A stretch of DNA of 64,000 nt. It comes from an uncultured Aquimarina sp. (GTDB lineage Bacteria; Bacteroidota; Bacteroidia; Flavobacteriales; Flavobacteriaceae). This document shows positions 35,369-44,212 of this stretch, piece after piece. The stretch spans positions 62,001-126,000 of the forward strand of contig CANMTP010000002.1 in the NCBI GenBank assembly GCA_947500845.1. Direction: 5' to 3'. The first letter of the stretch is position 1, and each line of letters starts with the position of its first letter. Made by a program: the position numbers and the translations under genes. The notes below the pieces were generated by a model. The model had not been told where the DNA came from. It worked only from the letters and a program-made list of their open reading frames with translations, and made no database searches.

Positions 35369-35470
35369 GCGTTCGAGCGGGCTTTCAGCTATATCTTTTA
35401 CATTTATTGTACCCTTCGAGAGCCTCAGGGTATAATAAATGTAAAAGGATGTCGCTTCAATCCCTAACGC
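35369..35470. repeat. family B palindromic repeat, copy 1
   Basis: Ends GCGTT...AACGC. The inner arms CATTTATTGTACCCT (35401-35415) and AGGGTATAATAAATG (35427-35441) are inverted with one mismatch. A segment TTTCAGCTATATCTTTTA is mirrored by TAAAAGGATGTCGCTTCAA. Copy 2 is at 52260-52386. I recognise the pattern as a common flavobacterial intergenic repeat of unknown function. Confidence 0.7.
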
Positions 35471-35561
35471 AATTGTTTTTTATAATCATTCTCGCTGAGC
35501 CTTCGCCCCATGTCATAAGATTATTATGTATTAATTTTACTTCTTCTGATCGGTTTTGCGG

Positions 35562-35687
35562 GCTGTCTAAAAAGGATCAGAAAACGTCATTACGATCTGC
35601 CTTTTGGCGGATAAGTAATCTGTTTATCAGTAACTTAAATTTAACAGTTTCCTTCGCTTCTCTCGAAATGACGACTTTCTAGACAGC
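35562..35687. repeat. family A palindromic repeat, copy 2
   Basis: Outer arms GCTGTCTA (35562-35569) and TAGACAGC (35680-35687), with an inner GTCATTACG...AAATGACG dyad and shared interior AAGTAATCTGTTTATCAGTAAC. It is within the metH-metF gap and could cause polarity between those genes. Confidence 0.7.
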
Positions 35688-35706
35688 TACATTTAGTTTT
35701 TAATCC

Positions 35707-38397
35707 TTACTCTTGCAAATTTGGATTCAACCATTTCTTGGCATATTCAAAATCTATATTTTTTCGCCCGGCAAAGTCCTTGACCTGATCTTCTTTTATT
35801 TTTCCTAACCCAAAATATCTAGCCTCAGGATTTCCAAAATAATATCCCGATACCGATGCAGCGGGCCACATCGCTAAGCTCTCAGTTAATTCAACTCCAA
35901 TCTTTTCCTTTACTTGCAATAATTCCCAGATTGTTAATTTTTCAAGATGGTCCGGACAAGCAGGATATCCCGGCGCTGGCCGAATCCCTTTATACGACTC
36001 TTTTATTAAATCTTCATTAGACAGTGCTTCGTCACTTGCGTATCCCCAGTCTTCTTTACGAACTTTTTCATGAAGATATTCTGCAAAAGCTTCAGCCAAA
36101 CGATCTGCAAGCGCTTTGATCATTATTGAATTATAATCATCATGATCGGCCTCAAAAGCTGCTGCCAATTCCGCGGTTCCAAAACCTGTGGTAACACAAA
36201 AACAGCCTATATAATCCTGTACTCCACTCTCTTTTGGAGCTATAAAATCTGATAGCGCAAAATTAGGTTTACTAGCATGTTTTTTAAGTTGTTGACGTAG
36301 CGTACGAAATTTAAACTCGCCATGCTCTGTTCTTACTTCAATATCATCATCATGTAGGGTATTTGCCTCAAATAAACCAAAAATCCCTTTGCCCTCTAGC
36401 AATTTCTCATCAAAAACTCTTTGCAAAAGCTCCTGAGCATCATCAAATAAAGAGGTTGCCTGTTCTCCTACTACCTGATCTGATAAAATACTAGGATACT
36501 TCCCATGTAAATCCCAAGACCTGAAAAAAGGAGTCCAATCTATGTAAGGTTTCAATTTTGAAATATCAAAATCATCAATTACCTGTATCCCCAGGTGATT
36601 AGGTCGTACTACTTCAGAAGTGGCCCAATCTATACTGTACTTGTTCTTCCGAGCTTCTTCAATAGACAAATATTCTTTTTTCTTTGTTCTTTTCAGGAAT
36701 CCCTCTCTAAATTTCTCATAGTCTTCTTTTAAATCACCTGCATATTTTTGATTACTCCTTTTATTTAATAAATCACCCACTACAGTTACTGCTCTGGATG
36801 CATCATTAACATGAACAACGGCATTTTTGTAATGTGGATCTATTTTGACAGCTGTATGCGCTTTTGAGGTGGTTGCTCCACCTATCAAGAGTGGAACTTT
36901 GAAATTTTTACGTTCCATTTCCTTCGCCAGATATACCATCTCATCTAGCGACGGAGTGATCAATCCGCTTAACCCTATGATGTCAACTTGTTGATCAATT
37001 GCAGTTTGAATAATCTTTTCTGGTGGTACCATCACACCCAAATCTACTATCTCATAGTTATTGCAACCCAACACTACTGAAACTATATTTTTTCCGATAT
37101 CATGAACATCCCCTTTTACAGTTGCCATCAATACTTTTCCTGCAGAGCCATTACCCTGAACAGTTTTTGGGTTTTTCTTTTTTTCTTCTTCAATAAACGG
37201 AAGTAGATGAGCTACTGCTTTTTTCATTACTCTTGCAGATTTTACGACTTGCGGTAAAAACATTTTACCAGATCCAAATAGATCACCCACGACATTCATG
37301 CCTGTCATTAAGTTACCTTCTATAACTTCGATAGGCTTGTCTGCTTTTTGCCGCGCTTCCTCTACATCTTCAACAATATATTGGTCTATTCCTTTTACAA
37401 GGGCTCTGGTAATTCTATTTTGTAGCGGTTCTTCTCTCCAGGAAAGGTCTACGGTTTTCTCTTTATTTGTTCCTACAACTGTTTCTGCAAAATCTAATAA
37501 TCGTTCTGTAGCATCATCTCTTCTATCCAAAATCACATCTTCTACATGATCCAGGAGGTCTTTAGGGATATCGTCATACACTTCCAGCATGGTAGGGTTA
37601 ACAATTCCTATATTCATTCCAGCTTTGATAGCATGATATAGGAATACAGAATGCATGGCCTCCCGTACCGGATTGTTTCCTCTAAAAGAAAAGGAAACGT
37701 TACTTACCCCACCACTTACACTACAGTGTGGTAAGTTTTCTCTTACCCATCTTGTTGCTTCGATAAAATCAATAGCATTTTTGCGATGTTCCTCCATCCC
37801 CGTAGCAACAGGAAAAATATTAAGATCAAATATGATATCCTCTGGCGGAAATTTTACTTGATTCACCAAAATATCATAAGAGCGTTTAGAAATTTCTATG
37901 CGTCGTTCGTAATTATCTGCTTGTCCAACTTCATCAAACGCCATTACGATCACCGCAGCACCGTATCTCTTTATAGCTTTGGCATGTTTTATAAACTCTT
38001 CTTCACCTTCTTTAAGACTGATAGAATTCACAACACATTTTCCTTGAACTACCTGCAATCCCGCCTCTATAATTTCCCATTTTGAACTATCAATCATGAT
38101 AGGCACTCTGGCAATATCTGGTTCTGCCATAATAAGATTCAAAAATTTGACCATAGCTTCTTTACCATCGATTAGACCATCATCCATATTAATGTCTATG
38201 ACCTGTGCACCTCCTTCTACCTGATGTCTGGCAATGTCTAAAGCTTCATCAAACTTTTCTTCTTTGACCAAACGTAAAAATTTTCGTGAGCCAGCAACAT
38301 TAGTTCGCTCTCCTACATTTACAAAATTGGATTCGGGCGTAATTATTAATGGCTCGAGTCCAGAGAGTTGTAAGTATTTTCGTTTTTCTTTATTCAT
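35707..38397 (-). CDS. metH: methionine synthase, folate/cobalamin/activation module
   Basis: This 896-residue protein is the C-terminal three quarters of MetH as a separate gene: the pterin-binding TIM barrel (about 20-290; [25 protein letters not shown]), the cobalamin cap and B12-binding domains (about 330-560; [11 protein letters not shown] with the lower-ligand His, then [15 protein letters not shown]), and the AdoMet-dependent reactivation domain (about 580-896; [12 protein letters not shown]). It transfers methyl from methyl-THF through cobalamin to homocysteine bound by the partner gene's product. That partner lies 86 bases upstream. Confidence 0.95.
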   Translation of the reverse strand: MNKEKRKYLQLSGLEPLIITPESNFVNVGERTNVAGSRKFLRLVKEEKFDEALDIARHQVEGGAQVIDINMDDGLIDGKEAMVKFLNLIMAEPDIARVPIMIDSSKWEIIEAGLQVVQGKCVVNSISLKEGEEEFIKHAKAIKRYGAAVIVMAFDEVGQADNYERRIEISKRSYDILVNQVKFPPEDIIFDLNIFPVATGMEEHRKNAIDFIEATRWVRENLPHCSVSGGVSNVSFSFRGNNPVREAMHSVFLYHAIKAGMNIGIVNPTMLEVYDDIPKDLLDHVEDVILDRRDDATERLLDFAETVVGTNKEKTVDLSWREEPLQNRITRALVKGIDQYIVEDVEEARQKADKPIEVIEGNLMTGMNVVGDLFGSGKMFLPQVVKSARVMKKAVAHLLPFIEEEKKKNPKTVQGNGSAGKVLMATVKGDVHDIGKNIVSVVLGCNNYEIVDLGVMVPPEKIIQTAIDQQVDIIGLSGLITPSLDEMVYLAKEMERKNFKVPLLIGGATTSKAHTAVKIDPHYKNAVVHVNDASRAVTVVGDLLNKRSNQKYAGDLKEDYEKFREGFLKRTKKKEYLSIEEARKNKYSIDWATSEVVRPNHLGIQVIDDFDISKLKPYIDWTPFFRSWDLHGKYPSILSDQVVGEQATSLFDDAQELLQRVFDEKLLEGKGIFGLFEANTLHDDDIEVRTEHGEFKFRTLRQQLKKHASKPNFALSDFIAPKESGVQDYIGCFCVTTGFGTAELAAAFEADHDDYNSIMIKALADRLAEAFAEYLHEKVRKEDWGYASDEALSNEDLIKESYKGIRPAPGYPACPDHLEKLTIWELLQVKEKIGVELTESLAMWPAASVSGYYFGNPEARYFGLGKIKEDQVKDFAGRKNIDFEYAKKWLNPNLQE

Positions 38398-38404
38398 AAT
38401 CAGT

Positions 38405-38474
38405 TGTCAAGCTGAGCTTGTCGAAGCCTATTTAAAATTGTAAGATTGTAGCATTTCGACAGGCTCAATGTGAC
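38405..38474. repeat. family C inverted repeat (GACAGGCTCA type)
   Basis: GTCAAGCTGAGCTTGTCGAAGC (shown as 38405-38426) is mirrored by GCATTTCGACAGGCTCAATG (to 38470), followed by TGAC. Half-units of the same word occur at 33146, 40393, 49448 and 57127. It sits in the 86-base gap between the two metH genes. Confidence 0.55.
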
Positions 38475-38483
38475 ATTTCTTTT

Positions 38484-39488
38484 TCAATTTGTTAAAACCG
38501 CTATGTTTCTAGGTTTATAATTTTTGGCCAACTCGGCAATAGCTTTAATATGTTCTGGAGTAGTACCACAACATCCACCTACAATATTGATTAAACTTTT
38601 ATCAAGATATTCTTTGATCTGAGAAGCCATTTGCTCTGGAGTTTCATCATACTCTCCAAATGCATTTGGTAATCCTGCATTTGGATGAGCTGATACTGCG
38701 AAAGGTGCTTTTTGAGAAAGTACTTCTAAATGAGGAGTTAATTGGTTCGCTCCCAAAGCACAATTAAAACCTACAGAAAGCATAGTAATATGGGATATCG
38801 ATATCAAAAAAGCTTCAGCTGTTTGCCCCGATAATGTTCTCCCACTTGCATCAGTTATTGTACCGCTTACCATTACAGGAACTTTTATATCTCTTTCTTC
38901 TTTTATTTCTTCAATAGCAAAAAGTGCTGCTTTGGCATTTAATGTGTCAAAAACAGTCTCCACCAGCAAAATATCTGCTCCACCATCCAACAGTGCTTCG
39001 ACTTGTTGTTTATACGCAATTTTAAGCTCATCGAAACTTACTGCTCTGTACCCGGGATCGTTTACATCTGGAGACATACTTGCTGTCTTATTGGTGGGCC
39101 CTATAGACCCCGCCACAAATCTTGGTTTATGTGGCTCTTTGGCGCTAAACTCATCTGCTATTTCTTTGGCGATCTTTGCTGACTGGTAATTTAACTCATA
39201 CACCAGATCTTCCATTTGGTAATCGGCCATGGCAATTGTTGTACCTGAAAATGTATTTGTTTCTACAATATCTGCTCCAGCGTCAAAATACAATCGATGT
39301 ACTTGTTTTATAGCTTCAGGTTGTGTTATACTTAATATATCATTATTACCCTGAATGGGAACCGGCCAATCTTTAAACCGTTCTCCTCTAAAATCCTCTT
39401 CTGTGAATTTGTGTCGCTGTAACATGGTACCCATAGCTCCATCAAGCACGAGAATTCTTTTATCTAATATTGCTTGTATGTCTTTCAT
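38484..39488 (-). CDS. metH: methionine synthase, homocysteine-binding module
   Basis: I start at 39488 (MKDIQAILDKRILVLDGAMGTML); the frame is open 25 codons further but without homology. The 334-residue protein is the N-terminal homocysteine S-methyltransferase barrel of MetH. Its zinc ligands are the Cys in VGFNCALGAN (near residue 230) and the Cys pair in VGGCCGTTPEHI (near 295). It must work with the downstream gene's cobalamin domains. A SAM-I riboswitch ends 127 bases before the start codon. Confidence 0.92.
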   Translation of the reverse strand: MKDIQAILDKRILVLDGAMGTMLQRHKFTEEDFRGERFKDWPVPIQGNNDILSITQPEAIKQVHRLYFDAGADIVETNTFSGTTIAMADYQMEDLVYELNYQSAKIAKEIADEFSAKEPHKPRFVAGSIGPTNKTASMSPDVNDPGYRAVSFDELKIAYKQQVEALLDGGADILLVETVFDTLNAKAALFAIEEIKEERDIKVPVMVSGTITDASGRTLSGQTAEAFLISISHITMLSVGFNCALGANQLTPHLEVLSQKAPFAVSAHPNAGLPNAFGEYDETPEQMASQIKEYLDKSLINIVGGCCGTTPEHIKAIAELAKNYKPRNIAVLTN

Positions 39489-39615
39489 TATATATATTGG
39501 TATTAATTTGGGTTCCAGCCCATACTGAAACGACAAATTCTTTTCTTTAAAAGAAAAAATCAAATTTTATTGTATCAAGAAAATAATGGAAAATATAGCA
39601 GCGCTATGAATCTTC

Positions 39616-39718
39616 GTTATCTACCCCGCTTGTTGCGGATAGAATGTAGCACCTTCTTTAAAGGCTAAAGGGTTGCTAAGGTTTCATAGGGTCTATTCCC
39701 TCCACCTTTCTTGATAAC
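39616..39718 (-). promoter_or_regulatory. SAM-I (S-box) riboswitch upstream of metH-metF
   Basis: On the minus strand the 103-base element begins GTTATCAAGAAAGGTGGAGG and contains GAAACCTTAGCAACCC and AAGGTGCTA, the invariant S-box core. Helix P1 closes perfectly: GTTATC (39718-39713) with GATAAC (39621-39616). Binding of SAM should lower expression of metH and metF. I could not identify an unambiguous terminator in the 127 bases before the start codon, so whether control is on transcription or translation is open. Confidence 0.92.
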
Positions 39719-39960
39719 AGTGTAAATAATTTTATGAACTCAACAGTTAATACTGTTAATTTGATTACAAATAAACAGTATAGCCCTGTGTTTTGCAAGT
39801 TTATTTAATGATTTTACTGATTTATAAAAATTCTTAAGTATTTTATGAATAAAATAAAGGTTTCCAAAGGTTACTATATTAATTATCTAATTTTACAGTG
39901 CAACTTTCGTATTTAAAAAATGTCATTAATAAAATCTCAAGAATACAATAGTCTAAAACA

Positions 39961-40390
39961 ATGAATGAAATTACAGAGAGAAAAAGCTGGTGGCACCGAA
40001 ATCGGAAATGGATTTCTTTGTTAATCATTATATCAATTCCAATCGTAACGTTTTTTTCGCTTACAGGTGATGCTACGTTTAGATATGGTTCGGCTCACAT
40101 GCAACCTGGGCTCATAAAAAATGCTTATGAAATGGCTAATAAAAATGAAATAGTGATTCAAAAATTAGGCCAGCTATCTGAATATAACTTTTTACGATTA
40201 ATTGAAGGGGATGTTCTATATGATAATAATGGGAATACAGTATATATTACTGTAAATCTCTTAGGTACTAAAAAGAAAAGGCAAGCTTGATATTTATGCT
40301 CATCAAAACGGTGAAAAATGGGAATACCAAAAGGTCACTGTTAGAATTAAAAAACCTCGAAAGGAAACGATTAAAATCTTTGAAAAATAA
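39961..40390 (+). pseudogene. Coa1-like membrane protein gene with a frameshift
   Basis: The ATG at 39961 opens a frame that stops at 40290 after 109 codons (…TKKKRQA). Skipping one base in the A-rich stretch near 40270-40277 restores a frame that continues GKLDIYAHQNGEKWEYQ and VTVRIKKP to a stop at 40390. The joined product of about 142 residues has a basic N terminus, one transmembrane span (about 15-32) and a C-terminal domain like the cytochrome oxidase assembly factor Coa1 group, where the restored GKLDIYA...EKWEY part is the conserved end. Either a pseudogene, a sequencing error in an A run, or +1 frameshifting. Confidence 0.7.
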
Positions 40391-40465
40391 ATTTCATATT
40401 GAGCCTGTCGAAATGCTTTAATCAAACGACAATTAAGCTATTCACTCAATTGAATATGCAATAAG

Positions 40466-41080
40466 TTATAATTTATTCAACTTAAATAAGTAATAATTAC
40501 AAAGCAAAAACCATCCCATTAGAATTATTGCCAGTAAACGTTCGTAGGCTCCTTCATAAGCTTCAGGAACGAACTTAAACATTGCAAGCAAAATGACTAT
40601 AGATGTTCCAATGGTAACATGCCGTTGATACCACTTTTGAGATACTTGTCTAAATTTTGACATCCAAAGAATCATTGAAACGAAATAACAAATTGCAATG
40701 AATCCAACAGCGATTAAATGAATTGTAGTACCAGGCTCACCGATAAGATCATTCAGCTCTGCCAATGAAATGACACCAATAGCCATTAAAATTAGAAACG
40801 AAGCACCTAGTTTTAGTCTGACTTTAGTGTGATCAAATATAAAAAGGGCGACTGAAGTCGCAATAACTCCAACTCCAAATAGGCTTAATCCAATATCTTG
40901 AATATACGCATATTTACCATGAGCAAGTTGACTTATAGTATCTCTTAAAGGATTGTGTTTCTCGACAATTACAATTCCAATGATATCAGAAATAAGAGCC
41001 GCAAAGCATCCTAAGACTCCTGTAACTGACAAAAATCGAATGTATTTTTTATGTTGACTTTTGTTGAGGTTACCTCCCAT
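40466..41080 (-). CDS. DUF998 family membrane protein
   Basis: A 204-residue integral membrane protein with six likely spans. Near the N terminus KHNPLRDTISQLAHG followed by a second-span Asp (YIQDIGLSLFG) is the hallmark of DUF998, whose function is not known. The rest is hydrophobic with short loops, ending in a basic LFKLNKL. It stands alone between the frameshifted Coa1-like gene and the ferredoxin gene. A start a few codons later (near KKYIRFLSV) cannot be excluded. Confidence 0.75.
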   Translation of the reverse strand: MGGNLNKSQHKKYIRFLSVTGVLGCFAALISDIIGIVIVEKHNPLRDTISQLAHGKYAYIQDIGLSLFGVGVIATSVALFIFDHTKVRLKLGASFLILMAIGVISLAELNDLIGEPGTTIHLIAVGFIAICYFVSMILWMSKFRQVSQKWYQRHVTIGTSIVILLAMFKFVPEAYEGAYERLLAIILMGWFLLCNYYLFKLNKL

Positions 41081-41125
41081 TCTTAATCCTATATAATATA
41101 TAGTAAGGTACTTTAATCGATTCTT

Positions 41126-41443
41126 CTAAGATTCGGGCGCTAATTGAACCTCTAGACCATCTAACTCTGGAGTGATTGGGATCTGGCAGCCTAATCTGCT
41201 ATTATCCTCTACATAAAAAGCCTCGGCAAGCATCATATCTTCGTCATAGCTCATCTCAGGAAGTTCATGATCCGATAAAATATAGCACTGACAAGAAGCG
41301 CACATCGCCATACCCCCACAAGTTCCTTCTACAGGTAACTCGTAAGCTTTACAAACTTCCATCAGATTCATTGCCATATCTGTAGGTGCTTGTACCTCGT
41401 GTATTTCTCCTTCCCTATCTTTAATTTTTATAGTAATGTCCAT
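41126..41443 (-). CDS. 2Fe-2S ferredoxin, adrenodoxin type
   Basis: A 105-residue ferredoxin with four cluster Cys in EGTCGGMAMCASCQCYI (Cys-x5-Cys-x2-Cys) and SRLGCQIP near residue 86, and an acidic surface (DHELPEMSYDEDMML) suited to partner docking. It ends the sulfate-assimilation gene row behind a ferredoxin-NADP reductase gene, so its probable job is to pass electrons to the sulfite reductase in the same row. This pairing is inferred from gene order. A terminator-like palindrome separates it from the reductase gene. Confidence 0.88.
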   Translation of the reverse strand: MDITIKIKDREGEIHEVQAPTDMAMNLMEVCKAYELPVEGTCGGMAMCASCQCYILSDHELPEMSYDEDMMLAEAFYVEDNSRLGCQIPITPELDGLEVQLAPES

Positions 41444-41528
41444 ATCTCACCCCAAACCTCGCTTTCCAAGGCGAGAAAAGCGTTTTATAGGTAATTTTAT
41501 AGTTAATATTCTTCAAATTTTATAACAA

Positions 41529-41568
41529 AAGAATGATTCGCTAAGCGAATCATTCTTCTCTTTTTTTG
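41529..41568. terminator. terminator-like palindrome between reductase and ferredoxin genes
   Basis: AAGAATGATTCGC (41529-41541), loop TAA, GCGAATCATTCTT (41545-41557): a perfect 13-base stem. A T run follows on the plus strand, and a weaker TTTTGTTAT follows on the minus strand. On the minus strand it could attenuate read-through into the ferredoxin gene. Confidence 0.6.
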
Positions 41569-41608
41569 ATTTCCCTCTCAGCATCCCCCTTTTGGGGGGA
41601 AGGGGGAT

Positions 41609-42670
41609 TTAAATAATCGCTTTTACTACTTCTTTTTTTGCTTCTTTTTTAGTTCCATCGAATCCTTCTACACCTCCAACTGTGGTGTACTTCATTACAT
41701 ACTTTTTATCTGGGAAAATTCTTTGATATGCGCTTTGACACATAACTGCCGCTTCATGGAAACCAGAAAGGATCAATTTGAGCTTTCCTTTATACGTGTT
41801 TACATCTCCAATGGCGTAAATCCCAGGTATATTAGTTTGATAATCGTATGAATTATCTACCTTAATTGCATTCTTTTCGATCTCTAATCCCCAATTGGCA
41901 ATAGGCCCTAATTTTGGAGATAGACCGAATAAAGGTATGAAATAATCTGTATCTAAATGAATATCGCCCTTGCTTTTATGTTTAATTCCAACAGCACTTA
42001 CGTGATCATCGCCCTTTAGTTCTTTTACTTCTGCTTCTGTAATGAGATTTACTTTACCAAGTTTTGATAATTCTGCCACTCTTTCTACAGAATCTAAAGC
42101 ACCACGAAATTCATTTCTCCTGTGCACCAAAGTAACCTCACTGGCAACATCTGCTAAGAAAATTGTCCAGTCCAAAGCAGAATCTCCTCCTCCGGCAATT
42201 ACCACTCTTTTATCTCTATATACTTCTGGATCACGAATGATATAGGCCACACCTTTATCTTCAAAATCTGTAATATTGGGAATTGGTGGTTTTCTTGGCT
42301 CAAAAGAACCTAGGCCACCTGCTATTGCAACTACTGGTGCATTATGTTGGGTTCCTTTATTAGTAGTTACCAAAAAGGTGTCATCTTCTAATTTTTCTAT
42401 CGTTTCTGCTCTTTCTCCTAAAGTAAAACCAGGATTGAAAGGTTTTATTTGCTCCATTAGGTTATCTACTAACTGCCCAGCAAGAATCTCTGGGAATCCT
42501 GGAATATCATAGATTGGTTTTTTAGGATATATCTCTGAACATTGCCCTCCTGGTTGTGGTAAGGCATCGATAAGATGTGTTTTTAACTTCAACAATCCTG
42601 CTTCAAAAACAGTAAACAACCCTGTTGGTCCCGCTCCGATGATTAAAATATCAGTCTTGATCATTTGCAA
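41609..42670 (-). CDS. ferredoxin--NADP(+) reductase, thioredoxin-reductase-like
   Basis: A 353-residue flavoprotein with two dinucleotide-binding domains: FAD-binding IIGAGPTGLFTVF at about 9-21, NADPH-binding VIAGGGDSALDWTIF near 160, and the FAD-binding GIYAIGDVN near 290. It lacks the CxxC redox pair of thioredoxin reductase, as expected for the type 2 ferredoxin-NADP reductases. The start overlaps the end of the siroheme gene by 20 bases; a second ATG two codons in is equally possible. With the ferredoxin it probably supplies electrons to sulfite reductase. Confidence 0.88.
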   Translation of the reverse strand: MQMIKTDILIIGAGPTGLFTVFEAGLLKLKTHLIDALPQPGGQCSEIYPKKPIYDIPGFPEILAGQLVDNLMEQIKPFNPGFTLGERAETIEKLEDDTFLVTTNKGTQHNAPVVAIAGGLGSFEPRKPPIPNITDFEDKGVAYIIRDPEVYRDKRVVIAGGGDSALDWTIFLADVASEVTLVHRRNEFRGALDSVERVAELSKLGKVNLITEAEVKELKGDDHVSAVGIKHKSKGDIHLDTDYFIPLFGLSPKLGPIANWGLEIEKNAIKVDNSYDYQTNIPGIYAIGDVNTYKGKLKLILSGFHEAAVMCQSAYQRIFPDKKYVMKYTTVGGVEGFDGTKKEAKKEVVKAII

Positions 42671-43268
42671 CTTCTTTTTTTCCTATTAATCCTTTGGTAA
42701 ATTCATTTAGTGTTTCCACTTTTTCTTCGAAATCACCTTTAATTGTTTTTCTATATTCGTTTAAATTTTTTACGAGGTCATCAATATTTTCAGGAATTAC
42801 TTCCTCAAAAAACTGACGTAATCGTTTGGCTGTTGTCGGTGACTTTCCGTTAGTTGAAATAGCGACTTTCACATTACCCTTGGTCACAATACCTCCCATA
42901 TAAAAATCACAATATGGTGGATTGTCTGCGACATTAACCAATATACTTTTTTTCCTACAATCTTTATACACTTGTATATTAACCTCTGGAACGTCTGTTG
43001 TAACAATTACCATATGTTTTCTCTTCAAAAAACGTCTATGATACTTCCTTGTTATCATTTCTACTCCAAACTTATTTGCTAAGGATCTGGTGGCTTCTCT
43101 AAACATTGGTGATACCATCGTGACTTTAGCATCTGGACTAGATTTTAATAAGAACGTCAGTTTTTCTTCGGCTACATTTCCTCCTCCTACAATTAGAATT
43201 TCAAGGTTCTTAACCTTCAAAAAAACCGGATATAAATTATTTCTTTCTTCCATCTTTAGAGCCATCAC
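42651..43268 (-). CDS. siroheme synthase NAD-binding protein (precorrin-2 dehydrogenase/ferrochelatase)
   Basis: A 205-residue protein like the N-terminal half of CysG and like Met8: the Rossmann motif LIVGGGNVAEEKL at about 20-32, VNVADNPPYCDFYMG, and VAISTNGKSPTTAKRLR. It oxidises precorrin-2 to sirohydrochlorin and likely inserts iron, giving siroheme for the sulfite reductase encoded upstream. It lies six bases behind the uroporphyrinogen methyltransferase gene, so the two halves of CysG are separate genes here. Confidence 0.9.
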   Translation of the reverse strand: MMALKMEERNNLYPVFLKVKNLEILIVGGGNVAEEKLTFLLKSSPDAKVTMVSPMFREATRSLANKFGVEMITRKYHRRFLKRKHMVIVTTDVPEVNIQVYKDCRKKSILVNVADNPPYCDFYMGGIVTKGNVKVAISTNGKSPTTAKRLRQFFEEVIPENIDDLVKNLNEYRKTIKGDFEEKVETLNEFTKGLIGKKEVANDQD

Positions 43269-43274
43269 AAACTA

Positions 43275-44045
43275 TTAAGATACGATTTCTTCTTGAACTT
43301 CTCTAAAAATCGAAGCCAGTTTAGCTCTTTGTCTCACTACTTCGCCTATTACAATAATCGCCGGAGAAGATAGTTTTTTCTTAGAAACTACTACTTCAAT
43401 GGTTCTTATTGTTCCGAATCCGAACTGCTCATTTTTGGTGGTTCCATTTTGAATTATCGCCACTGGAATATCACCTTTATTTTCGGCTGCAAAGATACTA
43501 ACTATTTCATTTAACTTACTCATTCCCATCAAAATTACCACAGTTGCATTTGATTTTGCTGCCAGGCATACGTCCTGTGATAATTTATGGGATTTTGTGG
43601 TTCCTGTGATCACCCAAAAGCTTTCTGCAGCACCTCTTTTTGTTAAAGGTATACCTTGATAAGCAGGTACTGCTAAGGAAGACGATATCCCAGGTACCAT
43701 ATATGTTTCTATTCCAAATTGCTGAACATAGTCAATCTCTTCTGCTCCACGACCAAAAATGAAGGGATCTCCTCCTTTTAATCTCACTACATGACCATGG
43801 CTTTTGGCACGACTTACTATCAATTCGTTGATTTGTTCTTGTTGATAGGCATAACATCCTTTTCGTTTACCAACAAAAATTTTTTCTGCATTAGGTGAAT
43901 ACTCCAACAACGCTTCGTTAATAAGTGCATCATATAACACCACGCTGGCAGACTCTAGCGCTTTTATTGCTTTTAGAGTAATCAAATCAGGATCTCCCGG
44001 TCCTGCTCCTACTACAGTTAATTTTGGTGTTTTGCTATTCATCAT
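43275..44045 (-). CDS. cobA: uroporphyrinogen-III C-methyltransferase
   Basis: A 256-residue SAM-dependent methyltransferase that turns uroporphyrinogen III into precorrin-2 for siroheme. It has the tetrapyrrole methylase motifs: VGAGPGDPDLITLKA near the N terminus, VRLKGGDPFIFGRGAEE near residue 82, PGISSSLAVPAYQGIPLTKRG, and the later ILMGMSKL. Its place between sulfite reductase and the siroheme dehydrogenase gene fixes the pathway as siroheme and not B12. A family A repeat lies in the 168-base gap upstream. Confidence 0.93.
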   Translation of the reverse strand: MMNSKTPKLTVVGAGPGDPDLITLKAIKALESASVVLYDALINEALLEYSPNAEKIFVGKRKGCYAYQQEQINELIVSRAKSHGHVVRLKGGDPFIFGRGAEEIDYVQQFGIETYMVPGISSSLAVPAYQGIPLTKRGAAESFWVITGTTKSHKLSQDVCLAAKSNATVVILMGMSKLNEIVSIFAAENKGDIPVAIIQNGTTKNEQFGFGTIRTIEVVVSKKKLSSPAIIVIGEVVRQRAKLASIFREVQEEIVS

Positions 44046-44081
44046 TTAATCTTTTGGTACTCTTCACCCAAAGGAATTGAA

Positions 44082-44180
44082 GTCATTACGAAAAATTTTA
44101 ATTTTGAAGTAATCTGTTGATTCGTAGCCCAAATCTTACAGATTCCTTCGCTTCCCTCGGAATGACGACTTTTCAGACAG
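44082..44180. repeat. family A palindromic repeat, copy 3
   Basis: AGTCATTACG at the left faces GGAATGACGACTTTTCAGACAG at the right, with the shared interior GAAGTAATCTGTTGATTCGTA. The outer TCTAAAAAG arm of copies 1 and 2 is missing on the left. It lies between sulfite reductase and cobA. Confidence 0.65.
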
Positions 44181-44212
44181 TGTTAATAACATTATTATTT
44201 CGAATTGTTGAT

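Noticed and set aside
41584-41600. TCCCCC/GGGGGA hairpin as a terminator of the ferredoxin reductase gene
   Set aside because: It resembles the common C/G-rich dispersed repeat and has no U tract; the palindrome at 41529-41557 is the better candidate.
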